64,000 nt of DNA from Vulcanisaeta thermophila (GCF_001748385.1 NZ_BCLI01000001.1:289177-353176), one strand, 5' to 3'; counted from the stretch's first letter, positions 25,476-32,441 are shown. Notes: a model not told the origin generated them from the sequence alone. Program-made: numbers and translations.

Positions 25476-26579
25476 TCAATCATAAAACCCCACGTGGGGT
25501 TTGTGGGCGTGGGTTTTCGACGTAAAGATTATTAGGTAGCTTGTTGTCGTTAACCCAGCCCGGAGTTCTGGGATGGCCCTGGGCGTTTCAGATACTAAAT
25601 ATGCAAAGCCCCGGTACCACCGGCTGAAGCCGGTTTCCGTTGCGCAGCTGGTGCCACGCAACGGAGCCCGTGTCATGTCTTTTCGGTCTTCTACATCTGG
25701 GGCATCCGCAATCCAACTCTTCATCATACTTCTCCCCAGCCCGGGGTGGGTGGGCCCCGGGCTGGGTGCCCAGGGCCTTTCCCCACCCCGAGCTGGGTTG
25801 GTGATGAATCTTTTGAGTGCCATGTACGCGATGTACGCTAAACGCATTATATTCAGTGATGCGTTGAAGTCTCTATCGATGATGCCGTGTCTTGGGCATT
25901 TCACTTTCCTGTTTTTTAATTCCACAACTGGTTGGAACCTTGCTTCCTTTATAGCACAGAGGCCGCATATGCTGCTCGTGCCTTTTGGATCAATCGCAAT
26001 TATGTAGTAGTGGTTGCCGTGGCCCCTAAGCATTGATGCCTCGTATTCGTAATTCACATCCATCAATGAGGGTATCCTACGGGTCATTAATGGCCTCTTG
26101 CTGACCACTAGTAGGTTGAATACTCGGCTGTACCTGAGTATGTTTAGTTTTCTCTTGAGTGCTAAGCCCCTTAGGTCCTCAATGCCAATTACGCCCTGTA
26201 TGCCGTGAATGTTGCGTAGTCTCCTGAACAGCTTAATCAGCTTAGTGGCTGCCCATAGCGTCACCCACACCCTTACTTGGTTGTGTGGGTTGTCCTCTTC
26301 CTCACTTGGTATTGGAATCCTCATGTAGATGATGTCACCATCCACAATCATCAACGCATCATAAACATCAACCCCACGCCACTCCCTATAAATCACATTT
26401 ACGAAGTATTGCTCAAACTCACTAACCACGGCATTTACATCCACGTCTTTGGGTAGTAGGCATGATATGTCTATTGATGCCTTGTTTTGGTCTATGCCGC
26501 AGACTAGTACTGGGCTTGAAGCACTGGGGGCGCCTTGCCCTGGGTTCCCTGCGTTCCCCTTATTGCGACTTTGCGTCAT
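25476..26579 (-). CDS. TnpB-like RuvC nuclease (IS605 OrfB family), short N-terminus
   Basis: 367 residues. RuvC-I CGIDQNK (Asp30), RuvC-II GIEDLRG (Glu134) and RuvC-III DRDFNASLNIMRLAY (Asp235/Asp237) are all present. A zinc finger CGLC...CPRH (205, 208, 228, 231) sits between the last two, with His in place of the usual fourth Cys. TnpB proteins normally have about 150-200 residues of wedge/REC domains before RuvC-I; here only about 28, Ser/Gly/Pro-rich. No missing N-terminus is found in other frames upstream. The C-terminal tail after about 262 is Pro/Gly-rich (WAPSPGPTHPGLGRS) and overlaps strong hairpins. If active, it is an RNA-guided DNA nuclease; if not, a decayed copy. Confidence 0.8.
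   Translation of the reverse strand: MTQSRNKGNAGNPGQGAPSASSPVLVCGIDQNKASIDISCLLPKDVDVNAVVSEFEQYFVNVIYREWRGVDVYDALMIVDGDIIYMRIPIPSEEEDNPHNQVRVWVTLWAATKLIKLFRRLRNIHGIQGVIGIEDLRGLALKRKLNILRYSRVFNLLVVSKRPLMTRRIPSLMDVNYEYEASMLRGHGNHYYIIAIDPKGTSSICGLCAIKEARFQPVVELKNRKVKCPRHGIIDRDFNASLNIMRLAYIAYMALKRFITNPARGGERPWAPSPGPTHPGLGRSMMKSWIADAPDVEDRKDMTRAPLRGTSCATETGFSRWYRGFAYLVSETPRAIPELRAGLTTTSYLIIFTSKTHAHKPHVGFYD
25485..25502. repeat. 18-bp perfect palindrome, element end next to tRNA-Phe
   Basis: AAACCCCACGTGGGGTTT reads the same on both strands and lies 19 nt from the tRNA-Phe 3' end. It contains the last codons of the TnpB frame. Its core CCCCACGTGGGG recurs at 27050-27061, and a weaker version (CCCACGTGGAG) at about 28820-28830. 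Confidence 0.85.
25554..25766 (-). ncRNA. Hairpin-rich 3' part of tnpB, candidate omegaRNA scaffold
   Basis: Within the C-terminal tail of the tnpB frame four hairpins are packed: CCCAGCCCGGGG/CCCCGGGCTGGG (25735-25746 and 25755-25766, 12 bp), TCCGTTGCG/CGCAACGGA (25636-25644 and 25657-25665), ACCGGC/GCCGGT (25619-25624 and 25629-25634) and CCCAG/CTGGG (25554-25558 and 25568-25572). In IS605-type systems the guide RNA is made from the 3' end of tnpB up to the right end, so position and structure fit. The guide would then start just beyond the end palindrome, inside the tRNA-Phe flank. RNA evidence is needed to prove transcription. Confidence 0.5.
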
Positions 26580-26580
26580 G

Positions 26581-26709
26581 ACCTCACCTGTGCTGGTTCC
26601 CCTGGCCCTCTAGCGTGGCTTGCCCGAATCTTCTCGGGCGAGCCACACCGGGCCCTATTGAGGGAAGGATTGGTGGGCCCGGAGGGCCAGGGACCAGCAC
26701 AGGTGAGGT
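26581..26709. repeat. Large nested inverted repeat upstream of tnpB
   Basis: ACCTCACCTGTGCTGGT (26581-26597) is the exact reverse complement of 26693-26709. Inside, CCTGGCCCTC (26601-26610) pairs with GAGGGCCAGG (26682-26691). The 71-nt loop folds again: GTGGCT/AGCCAC with CCCGA/TCGGG (26615-26646), and CCGGGCCC/GGGCCCGG (26648-26655 and 26675-26682). The arms begin 1 nt upstream of the tnpB ATG, so the 5' leader of any tnpB transcript would be fully folded. No coding sense on either strand. Confidence 0.85.
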
Positions 26710-27061
26710 GTGGTTGGGTATTGTGCGGTTTTGTTCCTGGGTTCCTTCTGCCTTCATTGTCTCTGAGCATTGTGGTTGTTGGGTTCCCTGCCCCGTCCCC
26801 CTCTCCCTTGGTCCGTGGGCTCGCGTCCTCCCCTACCTCATCCGTGAGTCCACGGACCAGCCCGTGGGGTTGACCAGCTCCTCCCCTACCTCATCACTGG
26901 CACCACCACGGGCCCAGGCCCCCCTCACGAGGGACCCCATTCTTTCCACGGGCAATCCCCGTGAGGGGTTAAGCATAGGAGAGTGGGAGGGAGGAGGGGT
27001 TTGAGGCAGGGAACCCAGGGCACAGCCAAGCACAACCCACGCTACCCACCCCCACGTGGGG
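26710..27061. repeat. GC-rich non-coding stretch with direct and inverted repeats
   Basis: No gene is supported here; long open frames exist only because the DNA is GC-rich. TCCTCCCCTACCTCATC occurs at 26826-26842 and again at 26879-26895 (53-bp period). Inverted pairs: GGTCCGTGG 26810-26818 with CCACGGACC 26850-26858, and CCCCTCACG 26921-26929 with CGTGAGGGG 26960-26968. The run of structured blocks ends at the palindrome CCCCACGTGGGG (27050-27061). It may encode a structured RNA or be the remains of repeated insertion ends. Confidence 0.6.
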
Positions 27062-27071
27062 CATTAAATCA

Positions 27072-27118
27072 ACCCCGAGTAAGACGCCCCGGCAAACCCA
27101 GGGAGCCGACCTCGGGGT
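27072..27118. other. Stem-loop just outside the element
   Basis: ACCCCGAG (27072-27079) pairs with CTCGGGGT (27111-27118), with an inner CGGC/GCCG pair (27090-27093 and 27105-27108). It follows the CCCCACGTGGGG end by about 10 nt. It could be a terminator, a structured RNA, or flanking target structure. Confidence 0.5.
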
Positions 27119-27277
27119 CTCATCATGTGATTACTCACTTCCCTCTATCTACCTAAACTCAGGATGGTTTAAAATGAACTCACGCAGTCTCACCATTACC
27201 ATACACATCATGAAAAATAATACTAATATATCGGTCGAGCAATTGCACGTACGGAGTCGAGGGTATGTTCGTGACAT

Positions 27278-27306
27278 CGCGGAAACTTCTCCGTGAAGTT
27301 TCCGCG
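27278..27306. other. Perfect 11-bp hairpin
   Basis: CGCGGAAACTT (27278-27288) and AAGTTTCCGCG (27296-27306) pair perfectly around a 7-nt loop (CTCCGTG). It stands alone in an AT-rich spacer between the TnpB element and the CRISPR leader. Bidirectional terminator or protein-binding site are possible. Between 27119 and 27480 I see no gene. Confidence 0.6.
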
Positions 27307-27783
27307 TTATTTAGAAATTATGTGTAAAATCAACGTGAATTAACCCGTAGGTTCAAAATAATGTTCATGATAACAATTCAATTCCAAATAGACTATACGC
27401 ACGGAGCCGGCCCCTTTTTAAATCCTTTTAAACCCTTATAAGGCATAAATGATCCCCTAACCACACCACTAAGTATTGGCACCGTGCAATATGGAGGTTT
27501 ACCTCCCACGAAAACGTGCAACTCAATGCGTGGGGCGGTCGCGCTCAATTCTCATTTAGGTTGTATTGCTTCGTGCATTTTCTACGCCGGACTTTTGTCT
27601 GCACTTCGTGGGAACGGTCATGTTTTTGGAGAATTGAAGTACCGTGGGAACATTAATTCAATTTCTAAAGATTACCATGAGAACAGGCACGAATCAATGA
27701 AAAAGGAAGTTGAAATGCGCACCAACGAGGGAAAGGCAGGAAAGAGGAAAAGCTTATAAAACCCTAGAAAAACCCACAAACCG
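27307..27783 (+). promoter_or_regulatory. CRISPR leader region with promoter
   Basis: The stretch before the first repeat has no supported gene; a 91-codon frame at 27484-27759 lacks a promoter and ends at the array, so I treat it as chance. AGCTTATAAAACC at about 27751-27763 is a good TATA-like box and would start transcription close to the first repeat (27784). The upstream side is identified as the leader because repeats end in ATTGAAA, the crRNA 5' handle of crenarchaeal arrays, so the array is read rightward. Confidence 0.65.
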
Positions 27784-28435
27784 GAAGATTTCACAAGAAG
27801 ATTGAAAAGAGTACTCTATCATTCAACGCCCATTGAGGCACCTTGAGCATTGAAGATTTCACAAGAAGATTGAAAACTTTATTGCCCGTGGTGATTAGGA
27901 CATCATTCCTCTCAAGGGAAGATTTCACAAGAAGATTGAAAACCCGTACGTGAACCTCTACACCGTAGGCACTGGCTCGTTCAGTGTCACTGGAAGATTT
28001 CACAAGAAGATTGAAAACCAGGATGTACTTGATACGGTACGACCAGTCCCTGTAAGAAGATTTCATATGAAGATTGAAAATCTTCTAAGCCCATCACAAC
28101 TAGTGTTGGGGCTGTTCCTTCCTTAAGAAGATTTCATATGAAGATTGAAAAACTGTGATGCCCATTATGTTAAGGGTTTGCGGTATGCATGGTGTTAGAA
28201 GATTTCATATGAAGATTGAAAGTAGCCGAAGTACTCAAACCACGTGTGGACGTAATCGTAGAATATGAAGATTTCATATGAAGATTGAAAACGTTCTCAT
28301 AGTGTTTATTATTATCTCTGAGGAACACGCTATGTGGAAGATTTCATATGAAGATTGAAAAGCAACGTTATTTTCTTTGTTCACGGCATTTCCAGGTTCT
28401 AAATCAATCAAGAAGATTTCATATGAAGATTGAAA
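27784..28435 (+). CRISPR. CRISPR array, 10 repeats of 24 nt, 9 spacers
   Basis: Repeats start at 27784, 27852, 27918, 27993, 28056, 28127, 28198, 28267, 28337 and 28412. Spacers are 44, 42, 51, 39, 47, 47, 45, 46 and 51 nt. The repeat is GAAGATTTCAyAwGAAGATTGAAA; repeats 1-4 have CACAAG in the middle, and repeats 5-10 have CATATG. An A usually follows. The repeat itself contains GAAGATT twice. The 3' ATTGAAA is the type I/III handle of Thermoproteales and Sulfolobales. No cas gene is in the window, so processing must rely on Cas6 made elsewhere. The array is short and its far end is not visibly degenerate. Confidence 0.97.
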
Positions 28436-28679
28436 GTTGGTGCATGACGTTGGTTATTGTGAGGACTATTTCATAAATGGGGGTTTCGTGAAGGGGTTGG
28501 GGTGTGTTGGTGTGGTTTTATTTGTTTGTTACTTAGCAATTTGTTGCTACCAACCTCGCCATTTGATCCAGGTGGTGGGGGTGGTTTAGGCTGATTGTTC
28601 CTGGGTAGGTTCCTCATCCTATTCCTCAATACGGAATACCCCTCATTATGTCGTGATGATTTACATTAGATCTATTACG
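28436..28679. other. Non-coding stretch after the CRISPR array
   Basis: G/T-rich sequence follows the last repeat (TGGGGGTTTCGTGAAGGGG and similar). No open frame with a promoter, no RNA gene and no repeat beyond a GCAATTTGTTGC dyad (about 28536-28547) can be supported. Confidence 0.4.
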
Positions 28680-28832
28680 TGGTGGGAGCCGCGTAACGAA
28701 AACCGAACCCGTCGCTTTCCAAGCAGTCTGAAAAGCCCGGAGCCACCTAAAGCCCCAGGCTGGAATGGGCAGCAAACCACTTACTAAACTTTAAGCCCAG
28801 GAATCCCATGCCCACAAATCCCACGTGGAGTT
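28680..28832 (+). mobile_element. Orphan right end related to the TnpB element (no nuclease gene)
   Basis: Read on the plus strand this matches, block by block, the 3' end of the tnpB region on the minus strand: GCGTAACGAAAACCG here against GCGCAACGGAAACCGG; AGTCTGAAAAGCCC against TATCTGAAACGCCC; GGCTGG against GGCTGG; and ATGCCCACAAATCCCACG then TGGAGTTT against ACGCCCACAAACCCCACG then TGGGGTTT. The distance between blocks is conserved to within about 35 nt. So it is a diverged, solitary right-end (guide-RNA scaffold) copy. Like the full copy it lies next to a tRNA gene: tRNA-Trp ends about 25 nt away. Confidence 0.65.
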
Positions 28833-28856
28833 TCATGAAGAATGAGAGGAGGTTTT

Positions 28857-28950
28857 TGGTGGGCCCGGTGGGATTTGAACCCACGACCTGCGGGTCTGGA
28901 GCTTCGGCGATTTACCTCCGCCGCTCTGGGCCTTGCTGAGCTACGGGCCC
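28857..28950 (-). tRNA. tRNA-Trp (CCA) with non-canonical 15-nt intron at 30/31
   Basis: Acceptor GGGCCCG/CGGGCCC, D-arm TAGCTCAG, T-arm GTGGG-TTCAAAT-CCCAC, encoded CCA at 28857-28859. The anticodon loop is CTCCAGA, anticodon CCA. The 3' half of the stem, CCCGC, finds its 5' partner GCGG-G only if 15 nt (about 28903-28917 on the plus strand) are removed between positions 30 and 31. Introns inside the anticodon stem are typical of Thermoproteales. A CTTAAAACC box lies about 25-30 nt upstream. Confidence 0.9.
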
Positions 28951-29009
28951 TAGTGTATAGGGTGTGTTTTGTGGTTTTAAGTTTTTCTTCGTTGGGTTTT
29001 GGTGCCTCA

Positions 29010-29462
29010 TTATTGTTGTAGGTTTAGGTTTTCGTAGGTTATTACCTGGCCGTTGGTTAGTGCTATGATTGCGTTGTTGATTCCGTATTCCCTGACCGTG
29101 CCTTGGTATATCGCGGTGCAGTTGTTTGTGGTTAGTTTGGCGCCTAGGTAGTATGTGCCGTTGCTTATTAGTGTTAGTGTTGCTGTTTGTCCTGGTTTTA
29201 GTGGGCATTTTGTGTTCGTGCTGAATACCTCATTGTTGATCTCTATGTAGCTGATCTCCACGTACTCGCTACCGGCGTTCACTAGTAGGAATTCCTCACT
29301 GCCCTGGGTGGTGGTTGGTCCTTCGATGAGTACCCTGATGCCGAAGTATCCTGAGGTGTTTCCGGCTATGTGGAATGCCCAGAGGGCTATTGCTACGGCT
29401 AGTGCTATGGCTGTGGTTGTAAGGATTATTGTGGCCACCGTGCTGCTTAGTCCCTTGCTCAT
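29010..29462 (-). CDS. Type IV pilin-like/archaellin-like secreted protein
   Basis: About 150 residues from MSKGLSSTVATIILTTTAIA. A short polar N-terminus followed by one long hydrophobic helix (AIALAVAIALWAF) is the class III signal/pilin core; cleavage would fall near KGLSS. The rest is beta-rich with NxS/T sequons, two Cys that may bridge, and EFLLVNAGSEYVEISYI. The protein probably assembles in a surface filament or pseudopilus. ATG at 29462 is chosen over the upstream frame start at 29504 because a TTTTTTAAG box lies about 25 nt before it. No pilus ATPase or TadC-like gene is close. Confidence 0.7.
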   Translation of the reverse strand: MSKGLSSTVATIILTTTAIALAVAIALWAFHIAGNTSGYFGIRVLIEGPTTTQGSEEFLLVNAGSEYVEISYIEINNEVFSTNTKCPLKPGQTATLTLISNGTYYLGAKLTTNNCTAIYQGTVREYGINNAIIALTNGQVITYENLNLQQ

Positions 29463-29532
29463 TGTTTTATTTAGGTTCAATTTCTTAAAAAATCTTTCCC
29501 CCACGCTGTATTTCCCAGTGGGTCTTTTTGAA

Positions 29533-30288
29533 TTACTTAATCCTTGTCATGGGTAGTTTACCGCTTCTTAGGTCATTTATTAATTGCACTAATTCATTAA
29601 TGGCGGCTTCGAGTATTGCCCTGCCCTTTTCCTGGCTCGCCCTTGATGGGTATCCCTGCACTGCCTTCGTGTACTCCTGCCTATAGACCTCCTTCCCGTA
29701 AACCCTGAACCTTAGCTCGACCCATTCATCGGCGCTTCCGTCCCTCGGTACCTGCTTTACCAGGTTGGGGTATGCGGCCCATACCTCGCTGGTTTCGTCT
29801 TCCGCGGCGTGTCCCTCTGGGGTTTCTAGGACTTTTTTCCTGGTTTCCTTGGCTAGGTCTATCCACCAGTTTATGATTATTATTGTGAGGTCGGTCTCTC
29901 TAGCCACGTCCTTGGCGGCCATGTTCAACGCGTCCACGTTGCCCCCATGCCCATTGACCACCACTAGGTATTTCACCCCGTTCCTGGCTACCTCCCTGAA
30001 TATGTCCCTGTAGAGCATGTAGAGGGTTTGGTTGCTTATGGATATGGTTCCTGGGAATTTATCCAGCACGTAGGTGTTGCCGTACCATACGGTGGGCAGT
30101 AGTAGTGCGTTTGTTCTTTTGGCTGCTTCCTCGGCTATGTAAGTTGCCATGAGGGCGTCCGTGCCCAGTGGTAGGTGGGGTCCGTGGGCCTCCACTATGC
30201 CTGTTGGTAGTATTGCCACGGTTTTATCCACCTTCTCGAATTCGGGCCATGTTAACTCCCACCACCTCATTAACTCTGGTTCGCCCAC
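29533..30288 (-). CDS. Creatininase-family amidohydrolase (ArfB-like deformylase candidate)
   Basis: 251 residues. Metal ligands are in GIVEAHGPHLPLGTD near 30-44 (Glu, His, Asp), VVVNGHGGNVDAL near 107-119 and EGHAAEDETSEV near 156-167, the complete creatininase set. In archaea this family includes ArfB, which removes the formyl group from FAPy in riboflavin and F420 synthesis, and mycofactocin- or creatinine-type amidohydrolases. ArfB is plausible, though none of the other riboflavin genes is near. Followed on the same strand (12-nt gap) after the 5-FCL-like gene, so likely one operon with it. Confidence 0.82.
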   Translation of the reverse strand: MGEPELMRWWELTWPEFEKVDKTVAILPTGIVEAHGPHLPLGTDALMATYIAEEAAKRTNALLLPTVWYGNTYVLDKFPGTISISNQTLYMLYRDIFREVARNGVKYLVVVNGHGGNVDALNMAAKDVARETDLTIIIINWWIDLAKETRKKVLETPEGHAAEDETSEVWAAYPNLVKQVPRDGSADEWVELRFRVYGKEVYRQEYTKAVQGYPSRASQEKGRAILEAAINELVQLINDLRSGKLPMTRIK

Positions 30289-30300
30289 GCCCCTTTTATG

Positions 30301-31029
30301 TTAAACCCCTTCGTTACGTAATTCCCTGAGTATTGGTATTTCCTTCATCATTTCCTCGGTTACGTAATCCCAGTATATGCCCCTGGGCTTCCCATCAATG
30401 CGCCTGACCCTTATTACCCTGTGGGGTGTCACCACTATGTCCACGGGTAGGTCGAAGGGCTCCCTGGGTATTTCATCACTGACCAGTTGTAGTTCATGCA
30501 CTGTGGTTACCACAGGGGTTTCCTCATTGACCTTGCCCAGGGCACTCATTATCCCCCACTCAATCTCCGCATAACCGTGTGACTTGCCCAGTCTCCTGCC
30601 CGTGATTGGGTTCACGGCGACGGAGCCTATTATGACCAGGTCTATGTTCGGTGCCTCCCTGGGGTTCAGGGTCCTCCCCCACCTGAAGGCTCCGCCTATT
30701 GTGGATGCCTCCCTGTGGTGTTCCCTTGGTATTGAGTTGGGGTTGAGTATTAGGAAGCCGTTTTTGATCCTGGGTGTGGGCATTATTAGGATTTTACCCA
30801 TGTTAAGCACCAACTCCCTACAGCGCCTCTGGGGTGCGTCTGGGTTTACCTTAACCACCCTGGCCCTGACGAACTCGGGTAGTGTTGCAACCAACCCGCA
30901 AGCCCTGTCGGAACCCACGAAGTTGGGTATCCTATTGTAAACGGGCCTTGGGAATGTTGCCACGTTCCTCTCCTCAAGCAGTCTCCATATCCTCTCCCTA
31001 ATGCTCTGCTTCACATCCTTAACATCCAT
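30301..31029 (-). CDS. 5-formyltetrahydrofolate cyclo-ligase-like protein
   Basis: About 242 residues starting MDVKDVKQSIRERIWRLLEE, the usual helical N-terminus of the 5-FCL/MTHFSD fold. The phosphate-binding and folate blocks appear as LIMPTPRIKNGFLILNP, IGGAFRWGR, IDLVIIGSVAVNP and RLGKSHGYAEIEWGIM (glycine-rich GKG-GYAD-like motif). Archaeal members act on folate-like or tetrahydromethanopterin-type C1 carriers, or have unknown substrates. ATG at 31029 is supported by a TGTATTTAG box about 26 nt upstream; the frame start at 31062 lies inside that promoter. Upstream partner of the creatininase-family gene. Confidence 0.8.
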   Translation of the reverse strand: MDVKDVKQSIRERIWRLLEERNVATFPRPVYNRIPNFVGSDRACGLVATLPEFVRARVVKVNPDAPQRRCRELVLNMGKILIMPTPRIKNGFLILNPNSIPREHHREASTIGGAFRWGRTLNPREAPNIDLVIIGSVAVNPITGRRLGKSHGYAEIEWGIMSALGKVNEETPVVTTVHELQLVSDEIPREPFDLPVDIVVTPHRVIRVRRIDGKPRGIYWDYVTEEMMKEIPILRELRNEGV

Positions 31030-31082
31030 GGCGCGCCTGCCCTGGAAAAGCACTAAATACACCTAAATAATTAATTGCGCGT

Positions 31083-32441
31083 ATGGACTTCGGGGACATT
31101 GAGGAATTCGTACTTACTAGGATGAGGGAGACCAAACTCCCAAGCGTGGCCCTGGGCATTGTCAGGAATGATGAGTTGGTCTACGCCAGGGGGTTTGGGT
31201 TTAGGGATTTGGAGAGGGGTTTACCCGCAACGCCGGGTACTGTCTACGGTATTGGGTCAATAACCAAGAGCTTCACCGCACTCGCGATCCTTAAGCTGGC
31301 CCAGGAGGGTAGGTTGGGGCTTGATGATCCCGTGGAGAATTACGTGCCACTGAGGCTGAGGGCCATGGGCGAGCCCATCAGGATACACCACCTACTAACG
31401 CACACCAGCGGAATACCAGCACTGGGCTACGCTGAGGCCTTCATAAACGGTGCACTGGGGCTTGAGGGGACCTGGCTTCCGCTGTCATCACCCAGTGACG
31501 TGTTGGCTTTCATGAGGGGCTATGGGGATTGGGTTGTTTCAAGGCCTGGTGAGAGGTTCTTCTACCTCAATGAGGGGTACGTGCTGCTTGGCTACGTAAT
31601 AAGCAGGGTCAGTGGAATCCCCTATGAGGACTACGTAACACAGCACATACTAAAGCCGCTGGGCATGGGTAGGACCTACATCAGGGCTGAGGATGTGTTT
31701 AGGGATCCGGAGGTGGCGGTGCCATACATCGTGGACAGGAACGGCACGCACATACCCAGTAGGTTCCCGTTCGGCATAACGTCTGACGGTGGGTTACTGA
31801 GCAATGTGATTGACATGTCCAGGTACGTGAGGATGCTAATAAACAGGGGTGAGTTGGGTGGCGCCAGGATCATTGGTAGGGATTACCTGGAGCTCGCCGA
31901 GAGGAGGTACGTAGACGTGCCCTGGAGGATAATTGGTGATGAGGGCTACGGCTACGGATTAATAATCAGTGAGAACTTCTTCGGGAGGAAGCTGGTGCAG
32001 CATAGTGGTAATGTCCTGGTGTACACGGCATACATGGCCTACATACCCAGCGATAAACTGGGCATTGTAATAATGAGCAACGCCCAGGGCTACCCACTGA
32101 CCAAAATGGGCATTTACATACTAACCAAACTACTGGGTCACGAACCCACGGAACTATGGACATTCAAACTTGAGGAGGCGCTTAAGAGGCTCGAGGGGGT
32201 TTACGAAGCGTACAGCGGCACAGTCAGGGTTACAGTCACCGCACAGGGCGACTACCTAGTGATGAAAAGCTCGACCAAGTACACCGAGGAATCCGTGGTA
32301 TTAATACCCGAGGAGGTAGGTGATGACTATGCCAGGTTCTACACATTAATGTACGGCTCCAGGATCCCCGTGGAATTCACAGTAAAGGATGGGCAGGTCT
32401 ACATGCTCTACGAGAGGTATAGGTTCATAAGGAGGAGGTAA
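31083..32441 (+). CDS. Serine hydrolase of the class C beta-lactamase/esterase family
   Basis: 452 residues. S59-x2-K62 (GIGSITKSF) is the nucleophile motif, YLNEG near 162-166 the Tyr-x-Asn, and QHSGN near 304-308 the third motif (HxG). The beta-lactamase domain ends at about 360. A C-terminal beta domain of about 90 residues (LEGVYEAYSGTVRVTVTAQ) follows, as in archaeal Pab87-like or DUF3471-bearing proteins. No signal peptide is evident, so it acts in the cytoplasm on D-amino peptides or esters; antibiotic resistance is not implied. Promoter overlaps that of the divergent 5-FCL-like gene. Confidence 0.85.
   Translation: MDFGDIEEFVLTRMRETKLPSVALGIVRNDELVYARGFGFRDLERGLPATPGTVYGIGSITKSFTALAILKLAQEGRLGLDDPVENYVPLRLRAMGEPIRIHHLLTHTSGIPALGYAEAFINGALGLEGTWLPLSSPSDVLAFMRGYGDWVVSRPGERFFYLNEGYVLLGYVISRVSGIPYEDYVTQHILKPLGMGRTYIRAEDVFRDPEVAVPYIVDRNGTHIPSRFPFGITSDGGLLSNVIDMSRYVRMLINRGELGGARIIGRDYLELAERRYVDVPWRIIGDEGYGYGLIISENFFGRKLVQHSGNVLVYTAYMAYIPSDKLGIVIMSNAQGYPLTKMGIYILTKLLGHEPTELWTFKLEEALKRLEGVYEAYSGTVRVTVTAQGDYLVMKSSTKYTEESVVLIPEEVGDDYARFYTLMYGSRIPVEFTVKDGQVYMLYERYRFIRRR

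Larger units (their letters stand above)
25488..27061 (-). mobile_element. TnpB-bearing element bounded by related palindromic ends
   Basis: The left boundary is AAACCCCACGTGGGGTTT (25485-25502) followed by GTGGGCGTGGGTT. The right boundary is CCCCACGTGGGG (27050-27061) preceded by AACCCACGCTACCCACC. Read in opposite directions the two ends match over about 28 nt (CCCCACGTGGGG, then a G/T-rich stretch with GTGGG and CGTGGGTT). In between lie the TnpB-like gene on the minus strand and GC-rich structured DNA. No TnpA transposase is present, as in many archaeal TnpB-only elements. IS605-type elements normally lack inverted termini, so either this is a composite of two ends or a separate type. 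Boundaries are inferred. Confidence 0.5.

Noticed and set aside
25476-26579. Calling the RuvC protein a Cas12 effector because a CRISPR array is near
   Set aside because: The motifs and the overlapping 3' structure are those of TnpB, the array is of type I/III style, and adjacency alone is weak evidence.
26615-27004. 129-codon plus-strand frame in the GC-rich stretch
   Set aside because: Gly/Pro-rich, full of repeats and palindromes, no family resemblance and no promoter; a by-product of base composition.
27484-27759. 91-codon frame just before the CRISPR array
   Set aside because: Overlaps the leader and its promoter box; no start signal and no protein-like pattern.
27791-28066. Minus-strand frame with a repeated VFNLLVKSS peptide
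   Set aside because: The repeat is only the translation of the CRISPR repeats.
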